Position numbers and translations under genes: made by a program. Shown piece by piece: positions 44,268 to 53,255 of a stretch of 55,752 nucleotides of DNA (positions are counted from its first letter, which is position 1; each line of letters opens with the position of its first letter). A model generated the notes under the pieces. That model was not told the DNA's origin and made no database searches. It saw nothing but the letters and a program-made list of their open reading frames with translations. Origin of the DNA: an uncultured Lachnospiraceae bacterium (GTDB lineage: Bacteria > Bacillota > Clostridia > Lachnospirales > Lachnospiraceae); contig CAJUFE010000027.1 of assembly GCA_910585635.1 (NCBI GenBank), positions 1-55,752 of the forward strand, written 5' to 3'.

Positions 44268-44380
44268 ATATCTTATCATTCCTTTCGCTCCAGCCATTAC
44301 ACAAACAAAGTCATAGCCATCATTTCAAGCGGTAGTTTGAGATGCTATCCTTTGATAACAGTAACATACTAAGGTGGATA

Positions 44381-44770
44381 TCATCTATGCATATATAATA
44401 CTTTCCACTCAGACAAATCCTCTGTAAAAACATCACAGATCAATTCTCTTGTAATAATTTTATAGAGAAACTCAGTTAATCGCATTTCATATTCATGATA
44501 CTCCGGAGAAGCCGATCCATAAATAACTATACTCCATTTTTCAGGAGAACCATTTGTTTTCCCGTATAATCCATCACCATTATCCGTATATCCCCAAGGT
44601 AATGATCCATCCTTTTCAGGATATATATTGTGTATAAAATAATCAGGGAAATTGCTCTTCGATATCCTATATGCCTCTAACATTGCATTCATTCTTTTAA
44701 AAAAATCAATATTATCATCTTCTTCAAATGGCGTCAAAAACCTTCCGCTTCCAACAAAACCCCGTCAGAT
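44381..44770 (-). pseudogene. SMI1/KNR4 protein, N-terminally truncated
   Basis: The frame contains LPWGYTDNGDGLYGKTNGSPEKWSIVIYGSASPEYHEYEMRLTEFLYKIITREL, the C-terminal half of a SUKH-type immunity protein. Upstream in the same frame GFVGSGRFLTPFEED continues the family pattern, but a TGA lies just before it (about 44765-44770), so the N-terminal half is missing. Probably not functional. Confidence 0.6.
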
Positions 44771-44793
44771 AGCATGTGGTCAGATACCTTATT

Positions 44794-45459
44794 TTAACAT
44801 TGTACTAACAACCCTGCATTTTTAAGATCACTTGATATGAAAACAAACAAAATGGGCATTGCGCCTAAATTCAAAACGAATGGTTGGAAATTACAATGAA
44901 GTTGTAAAAGAAGTTTCCACTCTCCTTCAGGCCATTCATCACCTCGAAAAAAATTAGGTGTTCCCCCTATCTTATCTGTATCAACTAATTTATCATACCT
45001 AGATCTTTCATCATCATCTAATTTCTGATATTTACTTCTTGTAATAAACTCTGGATCACTCCCTTCTTTTAAAATTGGGATATATTCAAACCTTTCATTG
45101 TTTCTATCAAACAGAGTAGGACCTTTTAAATATCCTTCATTATACACTTCTTCTAACGGCTGGATGATAACCGCATTTTCTCCACTATCCCACTCAATAG
45201 CATCAGGGTCGAAAAAATCATCTTCATAGTTGTCTGGATGTGTTATAAAAATATATATCATCAGATCTTCCTTATTTTCCAACATACCTTTTTCCAACAA
45301 GATCTGGCCAACAAACATCATTTTTCTATCATCCCACCCCTCGCTTATTGGCCATTTACTCTCCTTGATCCCTATTGGTTGTCCACCAAATTTAGTGATC
45401 AGTTTCGTTATCTTTTCTTCACTCTTTTCAAATCTTATCATATCATACTTTTTTATCAT
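44794..45459 (-). CDS. DUF1963 (YwqG family) protein
   Basis: 221 residues with the two family landmarks, KFGGQPIGIKESKWPIS near the start and DKIGGTPNFFRGDEWPEGEWKLLLQL near the end. DUF1963 proteins are frequent in immunity arrays; the biochemical role is unknown. AAGGAG lies 5 bp before the ATG. Confidence 0.78.
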   Translation of the reverse strand: MIKKYDMIRFEKSEEKITKLITKFGGQPIGIKESKWPISEGWDDRKMMFVGQILLEKGMLENKEDLMIYIFITHPDNYEDDFFDPDAIEWDSGENAVIIQPLEEVYNEGYLKGPTLFDRNNERFEYIPILKEGSDPEFITRSKYQKLDDDERSRYDKLVDTDKIGGTPNFFRGDEWPEGEWKLLLQLHCNFQPFVLNLGAMPILFVFISSDLKNAGLLVQC

Positions 45460-45501
45460 CTTATCTCCTTGTTTAACAATATACAGACTTTTAGTTTTAT
45501 A

Positions 45502-45828
45502 TCAATCCCTTTCATACATAAAAAAATCAGTTACATACTCTTTTAGATCACTTTCTAATCGATCTTCTACACTTAAAATACGGTCCCGATCGATCTTTGA
45601 TAAAATATCATAATATGAGACCATATCACATAAAACACTTAATATTTCTTCTCGTGTTTTGTATCCCATAGATAAAATATCTAATTTGATCAATTTATCC
45701 GCTAAAAGTATCACTTGCTCTTCTTGATACCCCCTGAATATAACTTTATCTCCTATTTCTTCCAAAACCTCGATCAGTCTATCCTCATCTGTATATTTTT
45801 CTATCTCACTAATTTCTTTTAATTTCAT
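45502..45828 (-). CDS. Putative helical immunity protein (108 aa)
   Basis: A very acidic, all-helical small protein (EKYTDEDRLIEVLEEIGDKVIFRGYQEEQVILLADKLIKLDIL). No family recognised, though the style is that of immunity proteins. The ribosome site is weak. Confidence 0.5.
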   Translation of the reverse strand: MKLKEISEIEKYTDEDRLIEVLEEIGDKVIFRGYQEEQVILLADKLIKLDILSMGYKTREEILSVLCDMVSYYDILSKIDRDRILSVEDRLESDLKEYVTDFFMYERD

Positions 45829-45913
45829 ATTAACTCACACATTCACTTTGCTCAAGTACAAATAGACGAAACCTTGAACTGATCGTGTAACTTTACCTGT
45901 GGAAAGTACATGG

Positions 45914-46118
45914 GCAATGGATGGGGACGCCGTGGCAGAAGGTATCGCCCAGGTCCACAGCGAGACCGCATCCATCCTTAAATACAATGATGGAAACTCA
46001 CTCAAATGTACGGTCTTGATGGCATATTTCAGCGCCAGAGCCTAGCATCTGCCGCCTAACCTGGAACTGCCGTCTGGTAAGAGATATGCAGACTGGATCA
46101 AAAAGTCTATCCAGCTAT
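45914..46118 (+). pseudogene. Remnant of an AAA-ATPase/PD-(D/E)XK nuclease-family protein
   Basis: On the plus strand a frame reads MDGDAVAEGIAQVHSETAS, a short ILKYNDGNSL block, LMAYFSARA, then a TAG (46043-46045), then on in the same frame HLPPNLELPSGKRYADWIKKSIQ. This is the region of the AAA_7/DUF1703 (PDDEXK) family ahead of the nuclease motif. It is only 65-70 codons with one stop codon, so it is a decayed fragment. It is the only plus-strand coding trace in this part and is overlapped by the end of the large paralogous protein. Confidence 0.6.
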
Positions 46119-48581
46119 CTCTTCTACAGGCACCCTTGGCCGATCCTCCCTAGGTGTGAACACTGAACAGGGTCTCCATGCCTCCGCCGGGATGGCCAGC
46201 TCTTCGATCATCTCCTCGATCATCTCCTCAACCTGCTCCCACTCCTCTGGGGACAAGTCGATCGGAGCGCCGCAGGCCTCCCCGTCGTGATAGTAGTCAT
46301 GGAAATGGTGATAGACCGTCCCCCCTGTCCCATCGCCAGGGCTGCCCTGTCCCTGATCATAGGGACCCTCTGTGATCATCCCAATGACATAACCCCATTC
46401 CGAGATCTCCTGGCACTGCGGCCCCAGCCTTTCGATCCATCGGCTCCGGCCATGATGGTCGTATGTGGAGAGGATCTTCCCATTGGCTAAGAGGACCTTT
46501 TGGGTGCGAGGGTCCTCTATCCCGTAATCCCCCCACATCTTGACATGTCCATCCTCATAGCGGAAGCAGGCTGTCTTCTCATACCGGTCCAGCGCCGAGA
46601 ACGCATCGATCACCAGCTCCTGGACGCCATCCTGGTCAAGGTCCATAAGGAGATAGCTCCATCTGCACCTCCCGCCATACTCCTGGAGCTCCCACTCATA
46701 GTTCCTCTGGAGGCTGAGCCAGTCTTTATCCTCCACGATGGAGAAATCCCCTTCCAGCATGGTCTTATAGGCCTCCCACTCCTCCCCGCTCTCCCGGCCC
46801 ATAGTGAGGGCCTCCATATCCTCCAGCAGATAGCGGGGCGGCACCTCCCCGCCAGGGAAGTAGCCCTGGTCCCCCTCCTCACCGAACAGCGCGGTAAAGG
46901 ACATGGGATGGGGCACACTGTCGATCACGCTCAACAGATCCTCCTGGAGACGTTCCCTGACCACCTCGTCCTCTACGGTGTACACACGGCCATCCACCGT
47001 CACTTTACAGACATGTTCCGCCCCCTTGCCCCAGGTATGCAGCTGCCAGCTGAACTTTTCCCCCATGGACTCATAATAGCGGAACACGTTGCTGCAATAT
47101 CTTGTATGATGGGAAAACTCGGCGACCATCTGCCCATCCCCCAGCAGATGCCATCCCGGGCTTTTCTGTTGGTACAGCTCCACCTGGTCTCCTTCCGGAT
47201 GATACTTCAGCACGCAGGGACCTTCCGTGTCGATGATCAGCTCCGGCAGGCCGTCGCCGTCATAGTCCTGATAAAAAAAATCCGACTGGCGGACCGCTTC
47301 CAGGAATGCCTCCTCTCCCATCCCCTCACCATCTGGCAGGAGCTCTCTGTAGGTGACGGTCCCTTGCCTGTCCCGGTACCGGATGGGGGCCTGGTCTGTG
47401 ATGGCCTTTAAAAAGGCTTCCTTATAGATCCGGTCTGTCCGGGTATCATAGCGTTCTGTATCCACCGGAGACTCCTGAACAGTAAGGTCGATATCCACTT
47501 CCTGTATATCCGCCTCTCCTGTCCCCTTTACCGGATCCTCTCCCGTGGTCTTATCCACGATCCCTCCTGTCGTCTTATCTTGGGTTCCCCTCGGGTCCTG
47601 ATCCGCAGGCTCCCCTGCTGCCCTATCCCCGGCCCTTTCCGTGACTTCTCCGGCGTCTCCTCCTCCATCTGTACAGATATCCTCACCGGGAAGATACCCC
47701 GGATCCCCGTCCCCTCCAAACAGTGTGGTAAAGGACATGGGGCGGGGGGCATCCCCTATCGCATTTAAAAAGCCCTCCCGGAGGCGGCTCCGTGTCTCCT
47801 CATCCTCTACGATATGCTCAAGGCCATCCACCTTCACCTCGTAGAGCTCTTCCGTCTCCCCATCCCAGACATGTGTCTGCCATCTGAGTCTTTCCTCATC
47901 CGTCTCATAATAACGGACCCTATTGCTGCAATAGCCTGAACAGTCAGAAAACTCGGCATACATCTGCCCGGCACCTAGCAGATGCCATCCCGGCTCTTTC
48001 TGCCAGCACAGCTTTACCTGGTCTTCTTCAGGCTGATACTTCAGCACACAGGGGCCTTCCGTATCGATGATCAATTCCGGCAGGCCGTCGCCGTCATAGT
48101 CCTGGTAAAAAAAGTCCGACTGGCGGACCGCTTCCAGGAACGCCTCCTCTCCCGGTCCCTTTCCCTCCGGGAGCAGCATCCTATAGAAGGCGGTGTGTCC
48201 CGTGCTGAGCTCGATCGGGACCTGGTCTGTGATGGCCTTTAAAAAGGCCTCCTTATAGATCCGGTCTGTCTGGGCATCATAGCGTTCTGTATCCACAGGA
48301 GACTCCCGGATCGTAAAGTCGATGTCAAAGGTCTCCCCATCGGTTCCTCCCGTGGTATCCTCCACGGCCTCTCCTGCAGCCTTGTCTGGGAGCTCCATTG
48401 CAGCCTTATCCTCAGCCTTTTCTGCAGCCGCTCTGACAGCCCCTCCTTCCTCCGTACAGATCCCCTCATCGACCTCGCGCTCTGATGGGTCTATATGGGG
48501 ATGGCACCCCTCCATGGACCCAAAACAGAGACACAGCACGACTACTGCGATGGACGCTCCCCATCTCTCCCTCTTTTTCAT
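46107..48581 (-). CDS. Secreted/lipoprotein with duplicated DYDGDGLPEL modules (paralog 2)
   Basis: 824 residues, strong GGAGGAGAGG site before ATG. The signal sequence ASIAVVVLCLCFGSMEGC is nearly the same as in the 559-residue paralog. The protein carries two copies of the roughly 250-residue module (FFYQDYDGDGLPELIIDTEGPCVLKY at both about 160 and 430), joined by a Thr/Asp/Gly-rich linker, then a single C-terminal domain with WSYLLMDLDQDGVQELVID. It seems to have arisen by internal duplication of a 559-like ancestor. Probably exported and calcium-binding; role unknown. Confidence 0.7.
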   Translation of the reverse strand: MKKRERWGASIAVVVLCLCFGSMEGCHPHIDPSEREVDEGICTEEGGAVRAAAEKAEDKAAMELPDKAAGEAVEDTTGGTDGETFDIDFTIRESPVDTERYDAQTDRIYKEAFLKAITDQVPIELSTGHTAFYRMLLPEGKGPGEEAFLEAVRQSDFFYQDYDGDGLPELIIDTEGPCVLKYQPEEDQVKLCWQKEPGWHLLGAGQMYAEFSDCSGYCSNRVRYYETDEERLRWQTHVWDGETEELYEVKVDGLEHIVEDEETRSRLREGFLNAIGDAPRPMSFTTLFGGDGDPGYLPGEDICTDGGGDAGEVTERAGDRAAGEPADQDPRGTQDKTTGGIVDKTTGEDPVKGTGEADIQEVDIDLTVQESPVDTERYDTRTDRIYKEAFLKAITDQAPIRYRDRQGTVTYRELLPDGEGMGEEAFLEAVRQSDFFYQDYDGDGLPELIIDTEGPCVLKYHPEGDQVELYQQKSPGWHLLGDGQMVAEFSHHTRYCSNVFRYYESMGEKFSWQLHTWGKGAEHVCKVTVDGRVYTVEDEVVRERLQEDLLSVIDSVPHPMSFTALFGEEGDQGYFPGGEVPPRYLLEDMEALTMGRESGEEWEAYKTMLEGDFSIVEDKDWLSLQRNYEWELQEYGGRCRWSYLLMDLDQDGVQELVIDAFSALDRYEKTACFRYEDGHVKMWGDYGIEDPRTQKVLLANGKILSTYDHHGRSRWIERLGPQCQEISEWGYVIGMITEGPYDQGQGSPGDGTGGTVYHHFHDYYHDGEACGAPIDLSPEEWEQVEEMIEEMIEELAIPAEAWRPCSVFTPREDRPRVPVEEIAG

Positions 48582-48892
48582 GACCTCTCCTCCCTCGTAT
48601 GATCCAGTTGCTCCACTATCTCCCTGTCTGCCAGCGTATACGCCTGTCCATCAGCGTCACCTTGCCCCGCAGCGGTCTGCCCTTCTGCCTTTTTCCCATA
48701 AAACCTATTTACGTGATCCGACTGATCGTATACAGACAATGTCCATCTCTCATCCTGTACAAAAGCATACCCTCCGATCAGCGCTCCTACATAATGCACC
48801 AACGGCTCGATATCTCGATATCGTTCTTCTTTTTCTTCTCTTTTATGTAAAAGATCCCTTCTCACCGTGATACAATGTATTTCAAAGATCAA
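48578..48892 (-). pseudogene. Remnant of a third copy of the DYDGDG protein family
   Basis: The frame contains VHYVGALIGGYAFVQDERWTLSVYDQSDHV and DGQAYTLADREIVEQLDHTREE, which parallels DGQAYTVTGEEAVTQLDQAYIRM in the paralog at 42006-43685. Signal, linker and calcium-binding modules are missing. It overlaps the start of the intact paralog by 4 bp. Confidence 0.5.
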
Positions 48893-49232
48893 GATGTTGC
48901 TTTATTTTTTGCAGGTTTTCTTCCAGTTCTTCTTTTGTCCTAGGGAATCTTTCTATCGTTTCATTACAAATATCCACTAATGATCCGTAGAATTTTTTAT
49001 TTTCGATCCACACTATCACATCCTCTTTTACTGCTGGCTCCCAAAAATATAATGTTACATATCCTTCCTTATAATCTTCATCAGCAGGATCGAAAGAACA
49101 CTGGATATATTCGTCACCTTGCCCTTTATATTGTGCCATTGTTGCGATAGCATCAAGTCTAAGTTTTCCTAAAAAAAATATACTTTCTAAATAATACTTT
49201 AAATACTCATTTTTATCATATATCGTTCCCAT
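48882..49232 (-). CDS. CdiI-like ribonuclease-toxin immunity protein
   Basis: 116-121 residues (ATG 49232 or GTG 49247). The pattern EYLKYYLESIFFLGKLRLDAIATMAQYKGQGDEYIQCSFDPADEDYKEGYVTLYFWEPAVKEDVIVWIENKKFYGSL fits the family named ribonuclease toxin immunity protein CdiI in Firmicutes. It would bind and block a contact-dependent RNase. No matching toxin is adjacent. Confidence 0.65.
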   Translation of the reverse strand: MGTIYDKNEYLKYYLESIFFLGKLRLDAIATMAQYKGQGDEYIQCSFDPADEDYKEGYVTLYFWEPAVKEDVIVWIENKKFYGSLVDICNETIERFPRTKEELEENLQKIKQHLDL

Positions 49233-49255
49233 AGATCTTACATCCACTTTGTCTA

Positions 49256-49573
49256 TTAAAATTCTATATATGCATCATTATCATAATAATATAGAAATGC
49301 TTTTATCAAGTCATCACTAGAACAATCCCTTTTCTGTTCATGTACATTTTCATAGATCATTTGAACATTCTGGATACTTAATGTATATATCAGTCCCTTT
49401 TCTTTTGCTATTTGGGGTGCATCCTCCTCATCATCCTCTACATCATCTGGATCTAAGACCATACATTTTGTGTTCAGATCCCACACCTCATCTTCTGGTA
49501 AAAATAATGCATCCGACCAATTAAATCCATTAATATGTTCTAATACATATACTAATCTTAACATTTCATTCAT
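49256..49573 (-). CDS. DUF7716 family protein
   Basis: 105 residues. The pattern EHINGFNWSDALFLPEDEVWDLNTKCMVLDPDDVEDDEEDAPQIAKEKGLIYTL and a C-terminal LIKAFLYYYDNDAYI match DUF7716, an acidic family found as immunity in toxin arrays. AAGGAG lies 9 bp before the ATG. It follows the immunity gene at 49587-49910 by 13 bp. Confidence 0.65.
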   Translation of the reverse strand: MNEMLRLVYVLEHINGFNWSDALFLPEDEVWDLNTKCMVLDPDDVEDDEEDAPQIAKEKGLIYTLSIQNVQMIYENVHEQKRDCSSDDLIKAFLYYYDNDAYIEF

Positions 49574-49586
49574 TTTTAGCCTCTCC

Positions 49587-49910
49587 TTATTTTTTCTCTT
49601 TCTTCCTCCACCCCAAATTTGATCCTTGTTTATATAATCCTACAAGACTATAAAATTCTGTTTCTGACAAGTATTCAAACTCTTCTGTTTTATAATGAGC
49701 GTCCTCAAGAATGGAGTCCGGTAAAAATTCAGCTATTTCATAATACCAATCATCTAAATATCCAATATCCGTATATTGCCATAACTTTTCTAATATCCAC
49801 TTCCATTTTTCTAAACTACATTTATAGTAGATAAGCACTTTTTCTAAACAACATATCCCATATGATACTCTTCCTCTAACAGATATCATCTTAAATCTCT
49901 CGTCAAGCAT
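49587..49910 (-). CDS. Immunity protein fused in frame to a toxin remnant
   Basis: 107 residues from the ATG at 49910, which has AGAGGAG 7 bp before it. The sequence MLDERFKMISVRGRVSYGICCLEKVLIYYKCSLEKWKWILEKLWQYTDIGYLDDWYYEIAEFLP is a coherent small protein of immunity style. The upstream frame is open through the ribosome site, so on paper it is the end of a 359-residue chimera, but the internal start signal is strong. It probably protected against the toxin whose remnant precedes it. Confidence 0.6.
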   Translation of the reverse strand: MLDERFKMISVRGRVSYGICCLEKVLIYYKCSLEKWKWILEKLWQYTDIGYLDDWYYEIAEFLPDSILEDAHYKTEEFEYLSETEFYSLVGLYKQGSNLGWRKKEKK

Positions 49911-50695
49911 TTTCAATCTCCTCTGTCTAATATGTAAAAACTTTTGCAACTTTCCACGCCTCCAAAGAGTTTTCTTTCTACAGCAGGGACACGGATATAG
50001 AATTGGATCATCTCCTATTACATCCACCTGTTTTTGATATGGGAATAGTTGCTTTCCCAAAGAAGGAAAACCTTCTGCCTGTGCGTCCAAAAAATGTTGA
50101 TATCCATGTTTTAATGCACTCAGAAACGCATCTGGATCGATGATAATTTGTCCAGGATCTCCTTCTTCCAGACCAGGAGCATATGCCATATCTCTATCTC
50201 TATATTTTATCTCTACTCCACTATCCTCAAGTTGTTGTAAGATCGGATCCCACTCGTCTGGATCAGAGATCCTCCCTGAACCGAGCGCATCTCTCATTGG
50301 ATCTGCTTCGTTCTTGCGATAGACAATGTCGTTATCTTCTCCTGTCGCATGCTCCTGCTGTACATTCTCTTCCGCATCCGTAGCATGATCACAAGCAGCG
50401 TTCCTTCCACTAGGATCATGGACCGGCACGCATCCCTTCCCCGTCATACCGGTCCTCCTGGATCTCCTTCCCGCCAGAAAGGACACGGATCTGACGGTTT
50501 TCAGTATCATAGAGATACTGCCGCTCCCCCTACGGTCATACCCATAGGACAGCACACGGCCCCTGCCGTCGGTCATGGTCTCCACACTGCCATCCGGATG
50601 GTAGATGCAGTGTAACGTGGCCGGAAAGTTCCTTGCACAGGAGCTTCTCATCCAGCCGATACTCATAGCGATAACGGGATCCTCCGCTGATCGTC
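49911..50695 (-). pseudogene. Rhs-repeat and toxin-tip remnant with broken HExxH-like motif
   Basis: The right part holds Rhs core traces in different frames: GGSRYRYEYRLDEKLLCKELSG, YHPDGSVETMTDGRGRVLSYGYD and QYLYDTENRQIRVLSGGKEIQEDRYDGEGMR, with frameshifts between them. The left part (about 50306-50022) is a toxin-like domain GSGRISDPDEWDPILQQLEDSGVEIKYRDRD ... ALKHGYQHFLDAQAEGFPS. HGYQH sits where related tips appear to have HEYQH, a zinc protease signature, so the catalytic Glu looks lost. A truncated CPCC motif follows. Not a working toxin. Confidence 0.65.
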
Positions 50696-50839
50696 TATCT
50701 TAAGAAAGCTTCCAGCGCAAGCATTGAAATTGCTAACAGGTAGATATTCCCTGGCAACTACATTTTTACAGATCCTTTACGCTTATACCAGGGATAAAAG
50801 ATATAGCAAAAGATGGGATAGCTTAAGATATCCATCATG
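50696..50839. other. Spacer after the Rhs remnant
   Basis: No gene, hairpin or repeat seen in this stretch. Confidence 0.4.
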
Positions 50840-51244
50840 TCATGTGCTGAACTTATCGCATAGATCTTTCCAGTATCCTCCTGGCATCCAAGTTCTCATA
50901 CCATTTAATGGAAGATTAATGCTATTACTAATTAGATCAGCTTCTATTTTTTCATCCGCCCCTTCTTTTTTCTGATCATTGGGTTTCTCTGGGTAATAGC
51001 CTGTTTGATCCACATTTTCCCAATCAACTAGATCTTTACTCAAATATTTTTCCAAACTTTTAATTAGGATATCAATATTTTTATACTGTATAAAATATGT
51101 TATACCGCCTTCATCATATCCATAAACCTCAAATTCTATTTTAACTATATTATTATGTTGTATTGTTATTGTCCGCACATATCCTGGATATTCCGCTGAC
51201 AAGCTACGATCAACTATGATCGATCTCGTTCTACTCATCTCCAT
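50840..51244 (-). CDS. Putative immunity protein (about 134 aa)
   Basis: The frame overlaps the upstream toxin-tip stop by several bases, so translation is coupled. Sequence SLSAEYPGYVRTITIQHNNIVKIEFEVYGYDEGGITYFIQYKNIDILIKSLEKYLSKD looks like a beta-rich immunity protein. No named family recognised. Start between 51238 and 51244 is uncertain. Confidence 0.55.
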   Translation of the reverse strand: MEMSRTRSIIVDRSLSAEYPGYVRTITIQHNNIVKIEFEVYGYDEGGITYFIQYKNIDILIKSLEKYLSKDLVDWENVDQTGYYPEKPNDQKKEGADEKIEADLISNSINLPLNGMRTWMPGGYWKDLCDKFST

Positions 51245-51473
51245 ATGTCGTATTAAACCAGTTAATCCCACTTCTATCTTCCCCTATCATTATTGCTGCT
51301 TTATCCCCATCTGGTAATTTGATATCATAATGTGGATAATTTGCATGATCAGGACTTTTAACATCAGGATGGATCGGCCCCAATGGGTCCTGTTTATTTA
51401 TCAGATCCCCTCGATAGGTGTCCTCCTGCATGAAACGCCCGAGCACCGGTAAAAAATCACGTCTATTTCTCAA
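51231..51473 (-). pseudogene. Orphan Rhs junction and toxin tip
   Basis: The 80-codon frame has PVLGRFMQEDTYRGD, the sequence at the end of the Rhs core, and passes straight into HPDVKSPDHANYPHYDIKLPDGDKAAIMIGEDRSGINWF, the end of a C-terminal toxin domain. The rest of the Rhs core and most of the tip are missing. It lies directly before a putative immunity gene, as in displaced toxin-immunity modules. Confidence 0.6.
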
Positions 51474-51759
51474 GACTTAGGAACTCTTTTGTATACTCTG
51501 TTTTTTTGATCATCATCACTCCATCTTCATATTTGATCACAAGTGTAGCTTTTGGAATGGTATCGATATCGTTTAATAAACCATTTGGTACAACATTATT
51601 GGGATGAAAAAATCCACATTGGTCATATGACAATTGAAATATTTCTTTTTTTAATTTCTCGATCGATAATTTATTTTGTTTACAATAATTTTGCAAATAT
51701 CCGACCGCAAGTTCTTTTTGTAATATTCTTTCCATTTCTATTTTATGTATTTCTTTCAT
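51463..51759 (-). CDS. Putative immunity protein paired with the JAMM-like tip
   Basis: 98 residues with a perfect GGAGGTGA site inside the end of the preceding toxin fragment; stop and start overlap as TAATG. Helical N-terminus (EMERILQKELAVGYLQNYCKQNKLSIEKLKKEIF), beta-rich C-terminus. No family recognised; position makes it the likely antidote of the JAMM-like tip. Confidence 0.6.
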   Translation of the reverse strand: MKEIHKIEMERILQKELAVGYLQNYCKQNKLSIEKLKKEIFQLSYDQCGFFHPNNVVPNGLLNDIDTIPKATLVIKYEDGVMMIKKTEYTKEFLSLEK

Positions 51760-52019
51760 TAGTCACCTCCAAATATTTCAAATCGACCTTTGCTATCATA
51801 TATAACGCTTTGTTCCTGCCCGAATATATTTAAAATACTTTTATCTCCTGATGAAGGCATTTTCACATTATGATCAATACCAGGATGTGTATGACCGCTC
51901 CATTTATATCTCATTTTAAACAATTCTATTGCTCGAACCTCGTTAATATTTACATTTGTTGGCCCACCACGTACAAAGTGTCGAGGATCCAAATCCCATT
52001 TTCTATACAGTATAGGCAT
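51759..52019 (-). pseudogene. Orphan toxin tip with JAMM-like metal motif
   Basis: 86 codons, RGGPTNVNINEVRAIELFKMRYKWSGHTHPGIDHNVKMPSSGDKSILNIFGQEQSVIYDSKG. The HTHP ... PSSGD spacing matches the JAMM/MPN+ zinc motif HxHP-x(n)-PSxxD, and the preceding E fits. The Rhs part and delivery signals are absent, so it is a displaced C-terminal tip. It lies directly before its probable immunity gene. Confidence 0.6.
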
Positions 52020-52126
52020 TATATTTACATATTGTCACCGAAATAGCGCAGTTTTTCAGCATATGACTTCCTCCCCCCGGCATCTTGACATTGATCCTCC
52101 CTTCTCTACTAAGGCTCATGGATGTT

Positions 52127-52603
52127 TCATCCATTTAGATATCCATCCAAAATTTTTTTCGCATATGTTCCATCTTCCGGAATATAACCAAATGTATCAT
52201 ATGCCCAGATCGTCTCTCTGGCGATCTGTCCACCATCATTTTCATTCATTACATCATAAAAAAATTCAATTTTAAATTTGCCATCCTTGTTCAAATATAA
52301 GCTTAATTGTTCCCATGGCTCTTGATCATCCTTAATGAAATGATCATATATCTCCAACAATGTTTTATTCAATTGTAAAAGTGATCCTACATAAATATCT
52401 TCAGAGACTTTATATATATCTGGTATACTATTGGCAGCTATCTTTTTATCTTTTTCTACGTCAGTAAAATAGAATACCGAAGACCAACTCCGCCTTCCCT
52501 TTTCTACTTCACCCAAGAAATTGATATCATCCCATTCAACGGGGATCATATATGCGATCTGGTCCGCCAACTTATTGTATGATCTTGCCAATTCTTTTTC
52601 CAT
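52127..52603 (-). CDS. YezG/DUF600 family antitoxin or immunity protein
   Basis: 158 residues; DQIAYMIPVEWDDINFLGEVEKGRRSWSSVFYFTD and DDQEPWEQLSLYLNKDGKFKIEFFYDVMNENDGGQIARETIWAYDTFGYIPED fit YezG-like proteins, which neutralise LXG-type DNases such as YeeF in Bacillus. GGAGAGG lies before the ATG. No toxin gene beside it. Confidence 0.8.
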   Translation of the reverse strand: MEKELARSYNKLADQIAYMIPVEWDDINFLGEVEKGRRSWSSVFYFTDVEKDKKIAANSIPDIYKVSEDIYVGSLLQLNKTLLEIYDHFIKDDQEPWEQLSLYLNKDGKFKIEFFYDVMNENDGGQIARETIWAYDTFGYIPEDGTYAKKILDGYLNG

Positions 52604-52698
52604 GATCCTCTCCTTATCTGTTCTATCGATCTAACATTTTTATTACATTTAATTTTCCATCAATTTTGTATTTTATGATAAAAATAGGATCGATAAAA

Positions 52699-53139
52699 CT
52701 AGTCCATGATCTGAAGTTCTCCCCTCTTTCCGCTAAACAGATCCGATAACATATTTTTAAGATCTTTTCCCCATTTTATTATACAATCATCATAAGCACC
52801 GTAAAATACACCGCTTTTTGACATGAACAATGTTATATTTTCTTTTTCTATATCACCAATTATAAGTAATTCATCTCCTAGGAACTCATTATATCCATCT
52901 ACGACGTCCATCGTCAGAGCTTCTTGTGCTTTTATGGGATCTAACCTGACCACCATATCTTCATGCCAGATCGGATGCTTATAATGTATCTCCAGATCAC
53001 CGTATTTTTTTATAAGATCGACCTGCAAGTCATAAAAATTATAACCATTTCTTTTATACATTTCTAAAATGGCCTCAATATCAATAGCCCTTTCTTCAAA
53101 AAAGCCAGCCTTTTGCAGACTGATATCAACCTCTCTCAT
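52699..53139 (-). CDS. SUKH-3 immunity family protein
   Basis: About 146 residues from the ATG at 53139 (GGGAGG 5 bp before). LQKAGFFEERAIDIEAILEMYKRNGYNFYDLQVDLIKKYGDLEIHY and FLGDELLIIGDIEKENITLFMSKSGVFYGAYDD match SUKH-3. Function is predicted toxin neutralisation. Confidence 0.75.
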   Translation of the reverse strand: MREVDISLQKAGFFEERAIDIEAILEMYKRNGYNFYDLQVDLIKKYGDLEIHYKHPIWHEDMVVRLDPIKAQEALTMDVVDGYNEFLGDELLIIGDIEKENITLFMSKSGVFYGAYDDCIIKWGKDLKNMLSDLFSGKRGELQIMD

Positions 53140-53255
53140 TGCAACCTCCCGTTGGGTAACATATAATGATCTGCGGTCCATGCAGGATACTCAGGTATCT
53201 ATCCTTGGACAAAACTTTGCAAGGCAAGATCAGATCACCATTCAATCATCTCCTT

